The position numbers and the translations under genes were made by a program. Under the pieces are notes generated by a model. It saw only the letters and a program-made list of their open reading frames with translations, did no database searches and was not told the DNA's origin. This document shows positions 9,105 through 18,925 of a stretch of 64,000 nucleotides of DNA, one piece after another. This DNA comes from Eubacteriales bacterium (GTDB lineage: Bacteria > Bacillota > Clostridia > Christensenellales > CAG-138), in assembly GCA_028694155.1 (NCBI GenBank), contig JAQUTY010000006.1:1-64000 (forward strand). The letters are read 5' to 3'. Positions within the stretch are counted from its first letter, which is position 1, and each line of letters opens with the position of its first letter.

Positions 9105-9619
9105 GCGCAAAAACCTTTCGCATCGGTATCATCGTGCGTCCGCATGGCGTACACGGCGCAGTAAAGTGTAATCCGCTGACAGATGAGCCCAAACGCTTCA
9201 TCGGAATGAAATCAGCATATCTGGAGCTGCACGGGAGCTTAGTCCCTGTGCAGCTTTTGGTGCATTCTGCTCAAAAGGACGCTGTCATTCTGTCCGTTGA
9301 CGGCTACGACACGCCCGAAAAAGCAAATGAGCTGCGTGATGTTTATATTTGTGTTGAACGCAACGATGCAATCAAGCTGCCTGCGTTTACCTACTTTGTA
9401 GCTGACTTAATCGGCTGCATGGCTTGTGATACCAACGGCAATCAGTATGGCAAGCTGACCGATGTGTTGGAAACCGGTGCGAACGATGTTTATGTTATTG
9501 ATGGCGGAAAGCTGATGGTTCCTGCATTGAAGAAGGTCATCTCAAAGGTCGATGTTGATAATGCTGTTATCGTTTTTAATGCCGATGTTCTCAAGGAGGT
9601 AGGTCTGTTTGAAGATTGA
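9101..9619 (+). CDS. rimM: 16S rRNA processing protein RimM
   Basis: A 172-aa 30S maturation factor that binds uS19. The N-terminal RimM domain carries [16 protein letters not shown]; the C-terminal PRC barrel has [12 protein letters not shown] and [10 protein letters not shown]. The GTG start overlaps the khpA stop (GTGA), and the 3' end overlaps trmD by 11 bases, indicating tight coupling. Confidence 0.96.
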   Translation: MSAKTFRIGIIVRPHGVHGAVKCNPLTDEPKRFIGMKSAYLELHGSLVPVQLLVHSAQKDAVILSVDGYDTPEKANELRDVYICVERNDAIKLPAFTYFVADLIGCMACDTNGNQYGKLTDVLETGANDVYVIDGGKLMVPALKKVISKVDVDNAVIVFNADVLKEVGLFED

Positions 9620-10289
9620 TATTCTTAGCATTTTTCCACAGATGTTTGAGGGGGTTTTTTCGTCAAGCATCTTGGGTCGTGCACAGGATAGTGGGCTGAT
9701 TGAGATAAGTTTGCATGACATTCGTGAGCACACCGACAACAAGCACAGAAAGACTGATGATTATCCATTTGGCGGCGGAGCAGGCATGGTGATGATGGCA
9801 CAACCCATCATTGATTGCATGGAGGGAGTGCTAAAAGGCACGAGTGCAAGACGGATACTCATGTCACCCCGTGGCAAAACGCTGACAACCCAAAGGGCTC
9901 GTGAGCTGTCAAAGGAGGAGCACATCGTAATTTTGTGCGGTCATTATGAGGGCGTTGACGAACGAGTGATGAGCGTGATTGACGAGGAGATATCCATTGG
10001 CGACTACGTTTTAACGGGCGGCGAGCTGCCTGCAATGGTGCTGGTGGACTGCATATCGAGGTTCGTTCCGCAGGTGTTGGGCAGTGAGGACAGCGCAGAG
10101 GACGAGTCGTTCTCCGATGGGCTGCTGGAATATCCGCAGTACACACGTCCTGCTGATTTTAGAGGAATGCTTGTGCCGGACATACTGCTCAATGGGCATC
10201 ATGCCAACATACAAAAATGGCGGCGTGAACAGGCAATACTAAAGACAAAAGAGGTTCGCCCCGAACTTCTGGGCGAAGTTGAATTTTAA
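9609..10289 (+). CDS. trmD: tRNA (guanine37-N1)-methyltransferase
   Basis: TrmD methylates G37 next to the anticodon using S-adenosylmethionine, preventing +1 frameshifts. The protein is 226 aa with the SPOUT knot elements [24 protein letters not shown] and [13 protein letters not shown]. The start codon is TTG, placed inside the end of rimM; the downstream sequence [12 protein letters not shown] matches the family N-terminus exactly at this point. Confidence 0.97.
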   Translation: MKIDILSIFPQMFEGVFSSSILGRAQDSGLIEISLHDIREHTDNKHRKTDDYPFGGGAGMVMMAQPIIDCMEGVLKGTSARRILMSPRGKTLTTQRARELSKEEHIVILCGHYEGVDERVMSVIDEEISIGDYVLTGGELPAMVLVDCISRFVPQVLGSEDSAEDESFSDGLLEYPQYTRPADFRGMLVPDILLNGHHANIQKWRREQAILKTKEVRPELLGEVEF

Positions 10290-10301
10290 GCAAAAAAACA
10301 C

Positions 10302-10330
10302 TTGCAATGGCGTATTTGATGTGTTATAAT
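10302..10330 (+). promoter_or_regulatory. Promoter of rplS
   Basis: TTGCAA (10302-10307), 17-bp spacer and a perfect TATAAT (10325-10330). The predicted transcription start is near 10337. Confidence 0.75.
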
Positions 10331-10336
10331 GCGCCT

Positions 10337-10412
10337 CGTGGCATTGGGTGGTCCTCTGTTTTATTAGGCATGAACATCCAAGATCTAATAAATCGAGAGG
10401 AGAAAAATTACT
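10337..10412 (+). promoter_or_regulatory. L19-type ribosomal protein leader with SD-sequestering stem
   Basis: A compound stem is visible: CCTCT (10353-10357) pairs with AGAGG (10396-10400), and 10360-10367 pairs perfectly with 10385-10392. The outer pairing covers the Shine-Dalgarno AGAGGAGA of rplS. Rfam describes an L19 leader in Firmicutes at this position; the identity with that family is inferred from place and architecture. Confidence 0.6.
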
Positions 10413-10778
10413 ATGTCAGACATCATCAGAGAATTGGAAAAAGAACAACTGCGTACTGACCTGCCCAAGCTGGAAGTTGGCGATCAGGTTCGTGTGTTCG
10501 TCAAGGTCGTTGAGGGCAATCGCGAGAGATTGCAGAACTTTGAGGGAACGGTCATCAAGATTCAGGGCGGCGGCGTTCGCAAGTCCTTCACCGTTCGTCG
10601 TATTTCTTACGGCATCGGAGTTGAGCGTACATTCCCGTATCATAGCCCCCGCATCGGCAAGATCGAGGTCGTTCGTCACGGCGTCGTTCGCAGAGCGAAG
10701 CTGTTCTATCTGCGTGACAGAGTCGGTAAGGGCGCGAAGATCCGTGAGCGCATCGACGAGAAGCGTAACGACAAGTAA
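10413..10778 (+). CDS. rplS: Ribosomal protein bL19
   Basis: A 121-aa 50S protein at the subunit interface. Diagnostic blocks are [20 protein letters not shown] and [17 protein letters not shown]. It has its own promoter, a structured leader and a strong terminator, so it is a single-gene transcript in addition to any read-through from trmD. Confidence 0.98.
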   Translation: MSDIIRELEKEQLRTDLPKLEVGDQVRVFVKVVEGNRERLQNFEGTVIKIQGGGVRKSFTVRRISYGIGVERTFPYHSPRIGKIEVVRHGVVRRAKLFYLRDRVGKGAKIRERIDEKRNDK

Positions 10779-10785
10779 AAATCAT

Positions 10786-10818
10786 CGCCCCAACTCAACT
10801 GTTGGGGCGCATTTTTTT
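10786..10818 (+). terminator. Intrinsic terminator after rplS
   Basis: CGCCCCAAC (10786-10794) pairs with GTTGGGGCG (10801-10809), and seven Ts follow at 10812-10818. Confidence 0.92.
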
Positions 10819-10849
10819 GTTTAGAAGTATTAACGAGAATAGAGGAAAC

Positions 10850-11704
10850 ATGCAGATAAATTGGTATCCCGGGCATATGGCAAAGGCAAGACGTATGCTG
10901 CAGGAGAATTTGAGACTGACAGATGTTGTCATTGAGATAGTGGACGCTCGTGCGCCGCTTGCTTCACGCAACCCCGATTTTGATGATTTGTTTGCTGGAA
11001 AACAGCGGGTAATTCTGCTCAACAAGAGCGATTTGTCAAACCGTTTCGTCACCAAGCAGTGGATAGCCTACTATAAAAAGCAGGGCATATATGCCTGCGA
11101 AATTACGGCAACGAGTTCTCAAGGGAAGGCGCAGGCGATTGCCCTTATCGAACAGGCTACCAAGGACATGGTGAACAAGCAGAAAGAGAAGGGCGTTCAA
11201 AAGACCGTGCGTGCGCTTGTAGTAGGTATACCAAATGTCGGAAAATCTACCTTTATAAATCAGATTGCAGGGGCAAAACGCACACAGACAGGCGATAGAC
11301 CCGGCGTTACAAAGGGCAAGCAATGGGTAAAAATCACCCCGTATCTTGAACTGATGGACAGTCCCGGACTGCTCTGGCCCAAGCTGGAGGACGCTTCCCT
11401 TGCGATGCACCTTGCGTTTATAGGCTCAATTAACGATGAGATTATGGACGTTGAGCAACTTGCAACCGAGCTGCTATATAAAATTCAGTCCATTGATTCA
11501 GCGGCACTTACCTCACGATATGGCAAGGTGCTAGGCGATACGCTCAAGGAGGAGCTGCTAAATTCGGTATGCAGAAGCCGTGGCTTTCTGCTTTCGGGCG
11601 GCGTGCTGGATACCGAGCGTGGCGCACGGATAGTGCTGGATGAGTACAGGGGCGGAAAGATTGCAAAAATCTCGCTTGATTTACCGCCAAGAGAGGATAT
11701 ATAG
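10850..11704 (+). CDS. rbgA: Ribosome biogenesis GTPase RbgA (YlqF)
   Basis: A circularly permuted GTPase needed for late 50S assembly. The protein is 284 aa. It starts with QINWYPGHMAKARR; the permuted order is G4 (LLNKSDLS), G1 (GIPNVGKST) and G3 (DSPGLLWPK). The start at 10850 follows AGAGGA and removes 16 spurious residues that would lie on the preceding terminator. Its TAG overlaps the rnhB start by one base. Confidence 0.95.
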   Translation: MQINWYPGHMAKARRMLQENLRLTDVVIEIVDARAPLASRNPDFDDLFAGKQRVILLNKSDLSNRFVTKQWIAYYKKQGIYACEITATSSQGKAQAIALIEQATKDMVNKQKEKGVQKTVRALVVGIPNVGKSTFINQIAGAKRTQTGDRPGVTKGKQWVKITPYLELMDSPGLLWPKLEDASLAMHLAFIGSINDEIMDVEQLATELLYKIQSIDSAALTSRYGKVLGDTLKEELLNSVCRSRGFLLSGGVLDTERGARIVLDEYRGGKIAKISLDLPPREDI

Positions 11705-12327
11705 TGCCGAGGGTTGACGAAAAAACGAGGCTCTTTGAGCTATCGAAAATTGACAGGGAGTATTGGGAGCAGGGGATTGTGCTTGCCGGCATGGACGAGG
11801 TGGGCAGAGGGCCCTTGGCAGGCCCCGTGGTGGTGGGCTGCGTGGTGATGCCGCAGGAACCGCTGCTGGATTACGTCAACGACTCGAAAAAGGTTTCCCA
11901 AAAGCGGAGGGAGACACTGTATCCGCTTATTAAGGCGACTGCGTTGGATTGTGCAACGGCATGGATAGCTCCCCAGATAATTGATAGGATAAACATACTT
12001 GAAGCAACAAAGATGGGATTCATTGAGGCTTTTGGTATGATTAAGCTGCCTGTGACAGACGTGATGATTGATGCGCTGTCAGGACTGAAAATAGAAGCAA
12101 AGCAACATTCGCTGATTCATGGCGATGCGCTGTGCTATTCCATTGCTGCGGCATCAATACTTGCTAAGGTGGAACGAGACCGCTACATGATTGAGATGGA
12201 CAAGCTGTACCCCGAATATGGATTTGCAAATAACAAGGGCTACGGCACCAGCGAACACATCAGGGCGATTAAGGAGCACGGGCTTTGTCCGATACACAGA
12301 AGAACGTTTGTGGGAAAATTTGTATGA
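11704..12327 (+). CDS. rnhB: Ribonuclease HII
   Basis: Cleaves RNA in RNA-DNA hybrids and initiates removal of misincorporated ribonucleotides. The protein is 207 aa with the catalytic motif GMDEVGRGPLAGPVV, the second Asp in MIDAL and the late KVERDRYM block. The GTG start overlaps the rbgA stop. The 3' end overlaps yraN (ATGA). Confidence 0.96.
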   Translation: MPRVDEKTRLFELSKIDREYWEQGIVLAGMDEVGRGPLAGPVVVGCVVMPQEPLLDYVNDSKKVSQKRRETLYPLIKATALDCATAWIAPQIIDRINILEATKMGFIEAFGMIKLPVTDVMIDALSGLKIEAKQHSLIHGDALCYSIAAASILAKVERDRYMIEMDKLYPEYGFANNKGYGTSEHIRAIKEHGLCPIHRRTFVGKFV

Positions 12328-12677
12328 TAAAGAATACGGACAGCGGAGCATACGGTGAGGAGCTTGCCGCAAAGTATCTAAAGAAAAAAGGATACCGCAT
12401 TTTGGAGCGCAATTTTCGCTCAGGAAAGCATGAGATAGACCTGATAGCCTATGACAAAAGAAGCGGCTACACCGTATTTGTCGAGGTGAAGACACGTTCA
12501 AATTCGCAGTTCGGACTGCCCTGCGAGGCGGTGGACGCCAATAAAATCCATTTTTTGCTGCTTGCCGAAGCAAGCTATTTGAAGATGAAGGATGCCTTCG
12601 ATGTACCCGTTCGAAACGATATTATTGAGGTTTATTTGCCCGATGAACGCATAAATCACATTGCTGACGCCTTTTAG
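12324..12677 (+). CDS. yraN: UPF0102 protein YraN
   Basis: A 117-aa member of the YraN family with a restriction-endonuclease-like fold: GAYGEELAAKYLKKKGYRIL, then the ExK-type core DLIAYDKR...FVEVKTRSN. The function of the family is not settled, although the fold suggests nuclease activity. It is conserved beside rnhB in many bacteria. The ATG at 12324 overlaps the rnhB stop. Confidence 0.92.
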   Translation: MIKNTDSGAYGEELAAKYLKKKGYRILERNFRSGKHEIDLIAYDKRSGYTVFVEVKTRSNSQFGLPCEAVDANKIHFLLLAEASYLKMKDAFDVPVRNDIIEVYLPDERINHIADAF

Positions 12678-12679
12678 CA

Positions 12680-12709
12680 TTGCTTTTTGTCATATGGGTG
12701 TGTTATAGT
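12680..12709 (+). promoter_or_regulatory. Possible promoter of the glycosyltransferase cluster
   Basis: TTGCTT (12680-12685), 18-bp spacer, TATAGT (12704-12709). The match is moderate. Confidence 0.4.
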
Positions 12710-12725
12710 AATTTGAGAATTTATT

Positions 12726-14759
12726 ATGGTAGGTACAGACTTGAAACGTAGATGGATCTGCATAATTTTATGCCTGTTGGTTTTGTTGAGCGTGACAGCT
12801 TGCTCGAAAAAGAGCACCGTGCCTGTCATTCTCAGCAATATTGACTTCTCCGAAATCAGGTCGGACGGTTGTCCGGAGGAATGGAACATAAATTCCTATG
12901 CCGGCAATTATTCGGTAGGCGCAACGGATGGGATACTCACCATTACCGCCAACACAACCGATGACATTCGGGTGTATCAGATGGTCGGAGTATCGGAAAA
13001 TACCAAGTATGTTTTATCATGCTATGTTCGTTCGATGAATGTATCGGGCGGTCACGGAGCATGTCTTTCTGTTGACAACTACGCTATAGACGGAAGCTAT
13101 ATTTCCTCCACCACCACGCTTAGCGGAGATACGGACTGGACGAAAGTTGAGCTGCCGTTTGAGACTGCCGATGGGCAGGAGACGGTTTGCGTTGCGCTGC
13201 GTTTGGGCTATTATGGCGGAGAATCAAGCGGAACGGCACAGTATAGAGATGTAACGTTCAAAGCATCATCCGCAGGCGGTTATTCCTATCAGAAGCTGTA
13301 TACGCAGAGCACCTCTCAAGGCTCGCAGAATGAAAGTGAGACACGAGAGACAAAAACCGCACTACTAAACTCGGTGTTTGCAATCATCTTAATTTCTGCG
13401 ATAATCGTACTGATTATCATGATTATGGCTGTCTATTCAAAGCGCAGAGCGATTGAACAGACAAGCCTTGTTACAAAAAAGAATTTCATACCCATTTTCT
13501 TGGGACTTGTGCTTGCAGGACTGATAATCAGGGTCGTGCTGTGCGCAGGATTTAGAGGACATGACACGGATATCGGTTGCTGGATTGGCTGGGGAAACAG
13601 AATGGCCTCGGGCGGAATGAGCAATTTTTATAGTGAGTGGTGCGACTATCCGCCTGCATACATGATTCTGCTGGGCTTTATCAGCAAGATTGCAAGTCTG
13701 TTCAAGCTGTCGTCCAGTTCCACCGCAGGACTGTTCATATACATGATACCAGCATTTGCAGCAGACGTTGGAATTGCATGGCTTTGCGTAAAAATTTGCA
13801 GAAAGCTCAATCGCACGGAAGGCTTCACACTTTTGGTGGCTGGTCTTGTGATACTCAATCCTGCGGCAACCTTCCTATCGGGAGCGTGGGGGCAAATCGA
13901 CTCGATTTTAACTCTCCTGCTGCTGTGGTGCTTTGTCAGCTTGTTTGACAACAAGCGACTGTTTGCAGGCGTGCTGTACGGCATTGCAATCATGCTCAAA
14001 TGGCAGGCATTGATGTTCGGCCCGGCATTGGCGGCGGTCTATCTGCTGTCGATTAAGAATTGGAAAGATGCGCTAAAGACTCTGGCTGCGGTTGGACTTG
14101 CGCTGCTGACGATGCTTTTAATTTCGTTGCCTTGCAGACAAAGCGACCAGACTGCATTTTACGTTGTCGATAAATTTTTAGAATCGTCTAGTGGGTACCA
14201 ATATGCTTCCATAGAGGCGTATAACTTTATGACGCTGTTTGGCGGAAACTGGGCGCAGGTAAGCGGCAAGGCTTTTGGGATAATGCCTTTCTCTTACCAG
14301 CAATTAGGGGTGATGATGATAGCCCTTGCTATTGCGGCTACGCTTGGAATGTATGCCTATGTGCATAAAAAACAGGTTAAGCTTGGCGCATCATTACTTG
14401 AAAAACGTGGTCAGATAATGGTGATAGCAGCATTCTCGATGTTTGCCATATTTACATTTGGACATTATATGCACGAGCGCTATGTTCTGCCAATAGTATT
14501 CTTTATTCTAATAGCCTATGTGTACTTGCAGGACAGACGACTGCTTCTAAGTGCCATACTGGTGTCATTCTCGGCGTTCGCAAATGAGATGTTTGCAATG
14601 TTTGTTGTTTCTAAAGATGCAATAGATCTTGTGCGTGGTGGAATGATACACAACGATATGATATACCAATGTTCACTGATTGAGGTATGTGTGTTTGTTT
14701 ATTACGCAAAGGTGACGTATAATCTGATCTTTGGCAAGGAGGTTGACGTCAAGTATTGA
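12726..14759 (+). CDS. Lipobox-bearing GT-C family membrane glycosyltransferase
   Basis: A 677-aa protein. The N-terminus is a signal with a lipobox-like VTAC at about residues 23-26, followed by an extracytoplasmic beta-rich region (about 35-185) that looks like a carbohydrate-binding module. A polytopic region of roughly ten hydrophobic segments follows. The first loop contains DTDIGCWIGWG and WCDYPPAYM, the Asp-bearing loop typical of GT-C enzymes that use polyprenyl-phosphate sugars; AWGQIDS is a second conserved-looking motif. Sugar and acceptor are unknown. An in-frame TTG at 12741 (after GGTAGG) would give a cleaner signal sequence and may be the true start. The PMT-like gene follows 11 bp later. 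Confidence 0.75.
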   Translation: MVGTDLKRRWICIILCLLVLLSVTACSKKSTVPVILSNIDFSEIRSDGCPEEWNINSYAGNYSVGATDGILTITANTTDDIRVYQMVGVSENTKYVLSCYVRSMNVSGGHGACLSVDNYAIDGSYISSTTTLSGDTDWTKVELPFETADGQETVCVALRLGYYGGESSGTAQYRDVTFKASSAGGYSYQKLYTQSTSQGSQNESETRETKTALLNSVFAIILISAIIVLIIMIMAVYSKRRAIEQTSLVTKKNFIPIFLGLVLAGLIIRVVLCAGFRGHDTDIGCWIGWGNRMASGGMSNFYSEWCDYPPAYMILLGFISKIASLFKLSSSSTAGLFIYMIPAFAADVGIAWLCVKICRKLNRTEGFTLLVAGLVILNPAATFLSGAWGQIDSILTLLLLWCFVSLFDNKRLFAGVLYGIAIMLKWQALMFGPALAAVYLLSIKNWKDALKTLAAVGLALLTMLLISLPCRQSDQTAFYVVDKFLESSSGYQYASIEAYNFMTLFGGNWAQVSGKAFGIMPFSYQQLGVMMIALAIAATLGMYAYVHKKQVKLGASLLEKRGQIMVIAAFSMFAIFTFGHYMHERYVLPIVFFILIAYVYLQDRRLLLSAILVSFSAFANEMFAMFVVSKDAIDLVRGGMIHNDMIYQCSLIEVCVFVYYAKVTYNLIFGKEVDVKY

Positions 14760-14770
14760 CGGAATGAGAT

Positions 14771-16936
14771 ATGAAGAACAGGCAACAACTGCCATTACTG
14801 GCACCACTTGAAAAGGAAAGCGGAAGGAAGCTCAACAAGCTCGATTATTTAGTGCTTCTTGTGCTTATCGTGGTATATTCCGCCATGACGTTTGTCAATT
14901 TGGGAACGACGAACTTTCCAACATCCGTTTGCCAAATTGAGACGCAGACAACCGAGATAACCTTAGACTTCGGCTCGCAGGTGAACATCGCCAAGGCTTG
15001 GTTCAACATAAACATCTGCGAGGGCGATTTGACGCTCACGGCAGATGATGGCTCAACTGCGGTGTATACTGCGGACAATGGCAATATGTTCCGTTGGCAT
15101 ACAGGCACGATTGGCTTGACCACAAGAACGCTGAAGCTCACCGCCTCAAGCGCAGACCTAGTGCTAAACGAGATTGCGTTCTTTGATAATGAGGGGTTGC
15201 TTCTGCCGGTAACAGAGGTTGGCTCCAATTCGGGTGTCGTTGATGAACAGGACACCATACCGGAGTCGCCGTCATATTTCAACGGAATGTATTTCGACGA
15301 GCTGTACCATGCAAGGACAGCTTACGAGAACATCAACAATATGTATATTTTCGAGTGGACGCATCCGCCGCTTGGCAAGCTGATAATCTCCATAGGAATT
15401 CGCATCTTTGGAATGACACCGTTTGGGTGGCGTTTTATGGGTGCGCTGTTTGGCGTGCTGATGCTTCCCATACTGTACCTGTTCGCAAAGAGAATATTTA
15501 AGCGTTCGGACTTTGCGCTGATAGTCACAGGGCTGCTGATGTTCGACTGTATGCACTTTACACAAACACGAATAGCCACGATTGATACATACGGCGTATT
15601 CTTCATTATTTTGATGTATTTCTTCATGTACGAGTACATGACCATGGACCATGAGAACACTCCGTTTTGGCGAACGCTGGTTCCGCTTGGTCTGTGCGGA
15701 TTATCGTTCGGACTGGGAATATCATCAAAATGGATAGGTTTTTACGCTGCTGCAGGACTTGCGGTGCTGCTCTTTTCTACATGGGCTTGGAGATTGATTG
15801 ACATCATCAAGGGCAGAGGCGAGGATAAATTCAAATGGACACGCATCAACTGGCTTGCGTATTTGCCCATAATTGTGACGGTGGTGATGGTGCTGCGCTC
15901 CTTGGCAAGCGGACCTGCCAATTACAGTGAATATCTGTACAATCACATCACCTGGTACGACAAGCTGATGAACTGGAACACGGTTTACATCTTTTCCGCA
16001 TCGGTGGTAATTGCCGTGGTTTCGGGAGTTATTGTCCATCTAAAGAATCGCAATGCGAGCAAGTATATGCAAAAGCTAAATCAACAGATAATGGTGATAC
16101 CATGGTGCTGCATACTGTTTGTGCTCATTCCTGCGGTGATTTACTTCATATCCTTCTTCCCGTATTTCCGATATGATGCGCTGTCAAATGCCAGTTATGG
16201 CTTCAAGGACGCCGTCAACACGATGTGGAAGAAACAGTACGATATGTACAGGTACCATAGCGAGTTGAAAGCAACGCACTCCAGCTCTACAATTTGGTAT
16301 GAGTGGCCGGTGACCACCAAGTCCACATGGTTCTATTTTTCAAGCGGCTCCAATACCGTATCAAACATTGCCACCACGGGGAACGTATTTGTGTGGTGGG
16401 CAGGTATTGTCGGATTCTTCTGCCTGTTGGTCGAGAGCATTGTAAACGACATTAAAAACAGCAACCTGTATCTGAAGATTGGCAGCGGAATGGTAATGGC
16501 ATCGTTTGTCGTATTTCTCATTGCTTATACTCAGAGCGCAGATGGCAAGGTGCCCGGATGGCTGTTTGCAGTAATGATTGGCTTGACCGTTCTTGCCCTT
16601 GCAATGACGAGGGAAGTGACCATAAAAATGCTTGCCGTTGCATTCATTGCGAACTATTTGCCATGGGTGCTCGTGTCTAGGTGCGTGTTCATCTACCACT
16701 TCTTTGCAACGGTGCCATTCATCATTCTGGCAGGAGTCTATTGGATATATTTGATTGAAACAAGAAATCCCAAGAAAGAATGGTACAGGTGGATAAAGTG
16801 GATTTGGCTGGCACTTGCAATAATCTTTTTCCTGCTGGTGTTTCCTGCCATATCGGGAATCCCAACGTCAAGGGGATATGCAAACTTCATAGAACACTAT
16901 CTGCCGGGAGGAATACTGTATCATGGAAACGTCTAA
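14771..16936 (+). CDS. PMT-family dolichyl/polyprenyl-phosphate-mannose-type protein glycosyltransferase
   Basis: A 721-aa polytopic membrane protein of the GT39 (PMT) type. Family enzymes transfer mannose from a polyprenyl-phosphate carrier to Ser/Thr of exported proteins. The hallmark loop is clear: YFDELYHARTAY followed by FEWTHPPLGKLIISIG, including the acidic pair and the HPPLGK motif. An N-terminal beta-rich insert lies between the first membrane segment (about 26-46) and the PMT loop. The C-terminal part has WYEWPVTTKSTWFYF and several more membrane segments, as in the PMT 4TM domain. The 3' end overlaps gtrA by 14 bases. Confidence 0.88.
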   Translation: MKNRQQLPLLAPLEKESGRKLNKLDYLVLLVLIVVYSAMTFVNLGTTNFPTSVCQIETQTTEITLDFGSQVNIAKAWFNINICEGDLTLTADDGSTAVYTADNGNMFRWHTGTIGLTTRTLKLTASSADLVLNEIAFFDNEGLLLPVTEVGSNSGVVDEQDTIPESPSYFNGMYFDELYHARTAYENINNMYIFEWTHPPLGKLIISIGIRIFGMTPFGWRFMGALFGVLMLPILYLFAKRIFKRSDFALIVTGLLMFDCMHFTQTRIATIDTYGVFFIILMYFFMYEYMTMDHENTPFWRTLVPLGLCGLSFGLGISSKWIGFYAAAGLAVLLFSTWAWRLIDIIKGRGEDKFKWTRINWLAYLPIIVTVVMVLRSLASGPANYSEYLYNHITWYDKLMNWNTVYIFSASVVIAVVSGVIVHLKNRNASKYMQKLNQQIMVIPWCCILFVLIPAVIYFISFFPYFRYDALSNASYGFKDAVNTMWKKQYDMYRYHSELKATHSSSTIWYEWPVTTKSTWFYFSSGSNTVSNIATTGNVFVWWAGIVGFFCLLVESIVNDIKNSNLYLKIGSGMVMASFVVFLIAYTQSADGKVPGWLFAVMIGLTVLALAMTREVTIKMLAVAFIANYLPWVLVSRCVFIYHFFATVPFIILAGVYWIYLIETRNPKKEWYRWIKWIWLALAIIFFLLVFPAISGIPTSRGYANFIEHYLPGGILYHGNV

Positions 16937-17405
16937 GCAGAAAAAGAGTTTTGTTCAGTTGATAAAATTTGCACTGGTTGGTGCGACAAATACTATTGTT
17001 GATCTTGTCATCACCCGAATTGTCATGGCAATCACGGGCTGGGATTATGTTGCAAAGATTATCGGCTTCATCTGCGGCGTGGTAAACAGCTACATTCTAA
17101 ATTCCAGTTGGACATTCAGGGCGGAACGCAAGCGGAGCTTCTCGGAGATGGCGAAATTTCTGGCTGTCAACGTGGTGGTGCTTGGGGTATCGCTGGGACT
17201 TAAATGGTTGTTCCAAAGCGTGATTGGCATGGACACATGGTGGATGAACACGATGGGCAGCAACTGGTTTAGCAACATTATCAACGGAGAGTATTTCTGC
17301 ACCCTGTGTGCTACGGTGATATGTATTTTCGTCAATTTTGCAGGCAATAAACTCTTTGTTTTCAAATCAGAGAAAAAAACGATGGAGGATGTAGATGCTG
17401 TCTAA
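16923..17405 (+). CDS. GtrA-like membrane protein
   Basis: A 160-aa protein with four predicted membrane helices and the family pattern FALVGATNTIVDLVI plus NSYILNSSWTFR. GtrA relatives are thought to flip polyprenyl-phosphate-linked sugars across the membrane. Overlap with the PMT gene suggests it supplies lipid-linked sugar to the two neighbouring transferases; this is inference from context. It overlaps comM by 11 bases. Confidence 0.88.
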   Translation: METSKQKKSFVQLIKFALVGATNTIVDLVITRIVMAITGWDYVAKIIGFICGVVNSYILNSSWTFRAERKRSFSEMAKFLAVNVVVLGVSLGLKWLFQSVIGMDTWWMNTMGSNWFSNIINGEYFCTLCATVICIFVNFAGNKLFVFKSEKKTMEDVDAV

Positions 17406-18924
17406 GGTACAGAGCTATGGACTGATGGGACTTTTAGGGTATCCGCTTCTTGTGGAAACGGATATCAGCGGCGGCATTCCTGCTTATGAAACGGTGGGCT
17501 TGCCTGATGCAACAGTCAAGGAGTCCAAGGAGCGTGTACGGGCGGCGATTAAAAACTCCGGCTTTAAGTTTCCTACATCGAGGATAACCGTGAACCTTGC
17601 TCCTGCCGACATAAAAAAGGAAGGCGCGGTCTATGATTTGCCCATAGCGGTATCAATTTTGATGGCTTCGGGTCAGCTTGGCAGCAGACTGCCCGATGAG
17701 ATTGTCATGTTCGGAGAGCTGGCGTTGGACGGACAGGTTCGCCCTGTAAACGGGGTTCTGCCGATGATAATTGATGCGTTTTCCAAGGGGTATAAATGCT
17801 TTGCGGTGCCTGCTCAGAATGCCGCCGAAGCAGCATATATCGAGGGAGCTACGATACTTCCACTCGAAACGCTTAGGCAGTTTGCTGAGTATATACGGGG
17901 GAATGTTCACATTCAGCCCATGGAGACTCTCTACTTTGAACAGTGCGACCTTCGATATTCAACTGATTTTTCGGAAATAAAGGGACAACAGAGCGCAAAG
18001 CGTGCGGCAGAGGTCGCCATTGCAGGCGGACATAACATTCTTTTGTGCGGCACACCCGGTTCGGGCAAGACGATGCTTGCACGGGCTATTCCGTCCATTC
18101 TGCCGGAGCTTACCTTTGAAGAGGCACTTGAGATTACAAAGATTCATTCGCTCACGGGCGCAACACGGGCGCAGAGTAACGGAATGATAATGGAACGTCC
18201 GTTTCGCTCACCGCATCATGGGGCGTCATCGGTTTCGCTGGTGGGAGGAGGCAGCAAGGCCCTTCCGGGAGAAATAAGCCTTGCACACATGGGCGTGCTG
18301 TTTTTGGATGAGTTTCCGGAGTTTCAACGTGATGTTTTGGAGGCGTTGAGACAGCCGCTTGAGGACGGGTATATCACCATATCACGCTCTGCTGCAACGG
18401 CGACCTATCCTGCTTCATTCATGCTGGTAGCTGCAATGAACCCCTGTCCGTGCGGCAACCATGGCTCACGCATGAAGCAATGCACCTGCACATCTTCACA
18501 GATTCACAGATACGCACACAAGCTGTCCGGCCCACTGCTTGACAGAATTGACATACATATCGAGATGACTGAGGTGGGATACGCCGAAATTACCGACAGG
18601 GGCAAGGCGGAGAGCTCCGCCGATGTTCGAGCTAGGGTCAATGCTGCAAGGCAGATACAGCGTGAGAGATTTTCGGGCAGCGGTATTTTCTGCAATGCCA
18701 AGATGAACAGCGACCAAATACGCAGGTATTGTACGCCCACAGGCGAGTCGGAAAAGCTCATTAAACAGGCATATTTGCAGCTCAAATTGTCGGCAAGAGC
18801 ATATCAGAGGGTACTGAAGGTGGCAAGGACGATTGCTGATTTGGAGGGAGAGAGTGAGATTCTTCCCCAACACTATGCCGAAGCGTTACAGTATCGCAGC
18901 GTCAGTCTTTTGATGGGAGACTAA
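17395..18924 (+). CDS. comM: ComM/YifB-type AAA+ ATPase
   Basis: A 509-aa magnesium-chelatase-like AAA+ protein. In naturally competent Gram-negative bacteria ComM is a hexameric helicase that promotes branch migration during transformation; in Firmicutes it is less studied. Visible features are the N-terminal lon-like domain (PAYETVGLPDATVKESKERV), Walker A GTPGSGKT, Walker B VLFLDEFPEF and the Cys cluster NPCPCGNHGS with CTCTSSQI. It is adjacent to dprA, another DNA-uptake/recombination gene. Confidence 0.95.
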   Translation: MLSKVQSYGLMGLLGYPLLVETDISGGIPAYETVGLPDATVKESKERVRAAIKNSGFKFPTSRITVNLAPADIKKEGAVYDLPIAVSILMASGQLGSRLPDEIVMFGELALDGQVRPVNGVLPMIIDAFSKGYKCFAVPAQNAAEAAYIEGATILPLETLRQFAEYIRGNVHIQPMETLYFEQCDLRYSTDFSEIKGQQSAKRAAEVAIAGGHNILLCGTPGSGKTMLARAIPSILPELTFEEALEITKIHSLTGATRAQSNGMIMERPFRSPHHGASSVSLVGGGSKALPGEISLAHMGVLFLDEFPEFQRDVLEALRQPLEDGYITISRSAATATYPASFMLVAAMNPCPCGNHGSRMKQCTCTSSQIHRYAHKLSGPLLDRIDIHIEMTEVGYAEITDRGKAESSADVRARVNAARQIQRERFSGSGIFCNAKMNSDQIRRYCTPTGESEKLIKQAYLQLKLSARAYQRVLKVARTIADLEGESEILPQHYAEALQYRSVSLLMGD

Positions 18925-18925
18925 T

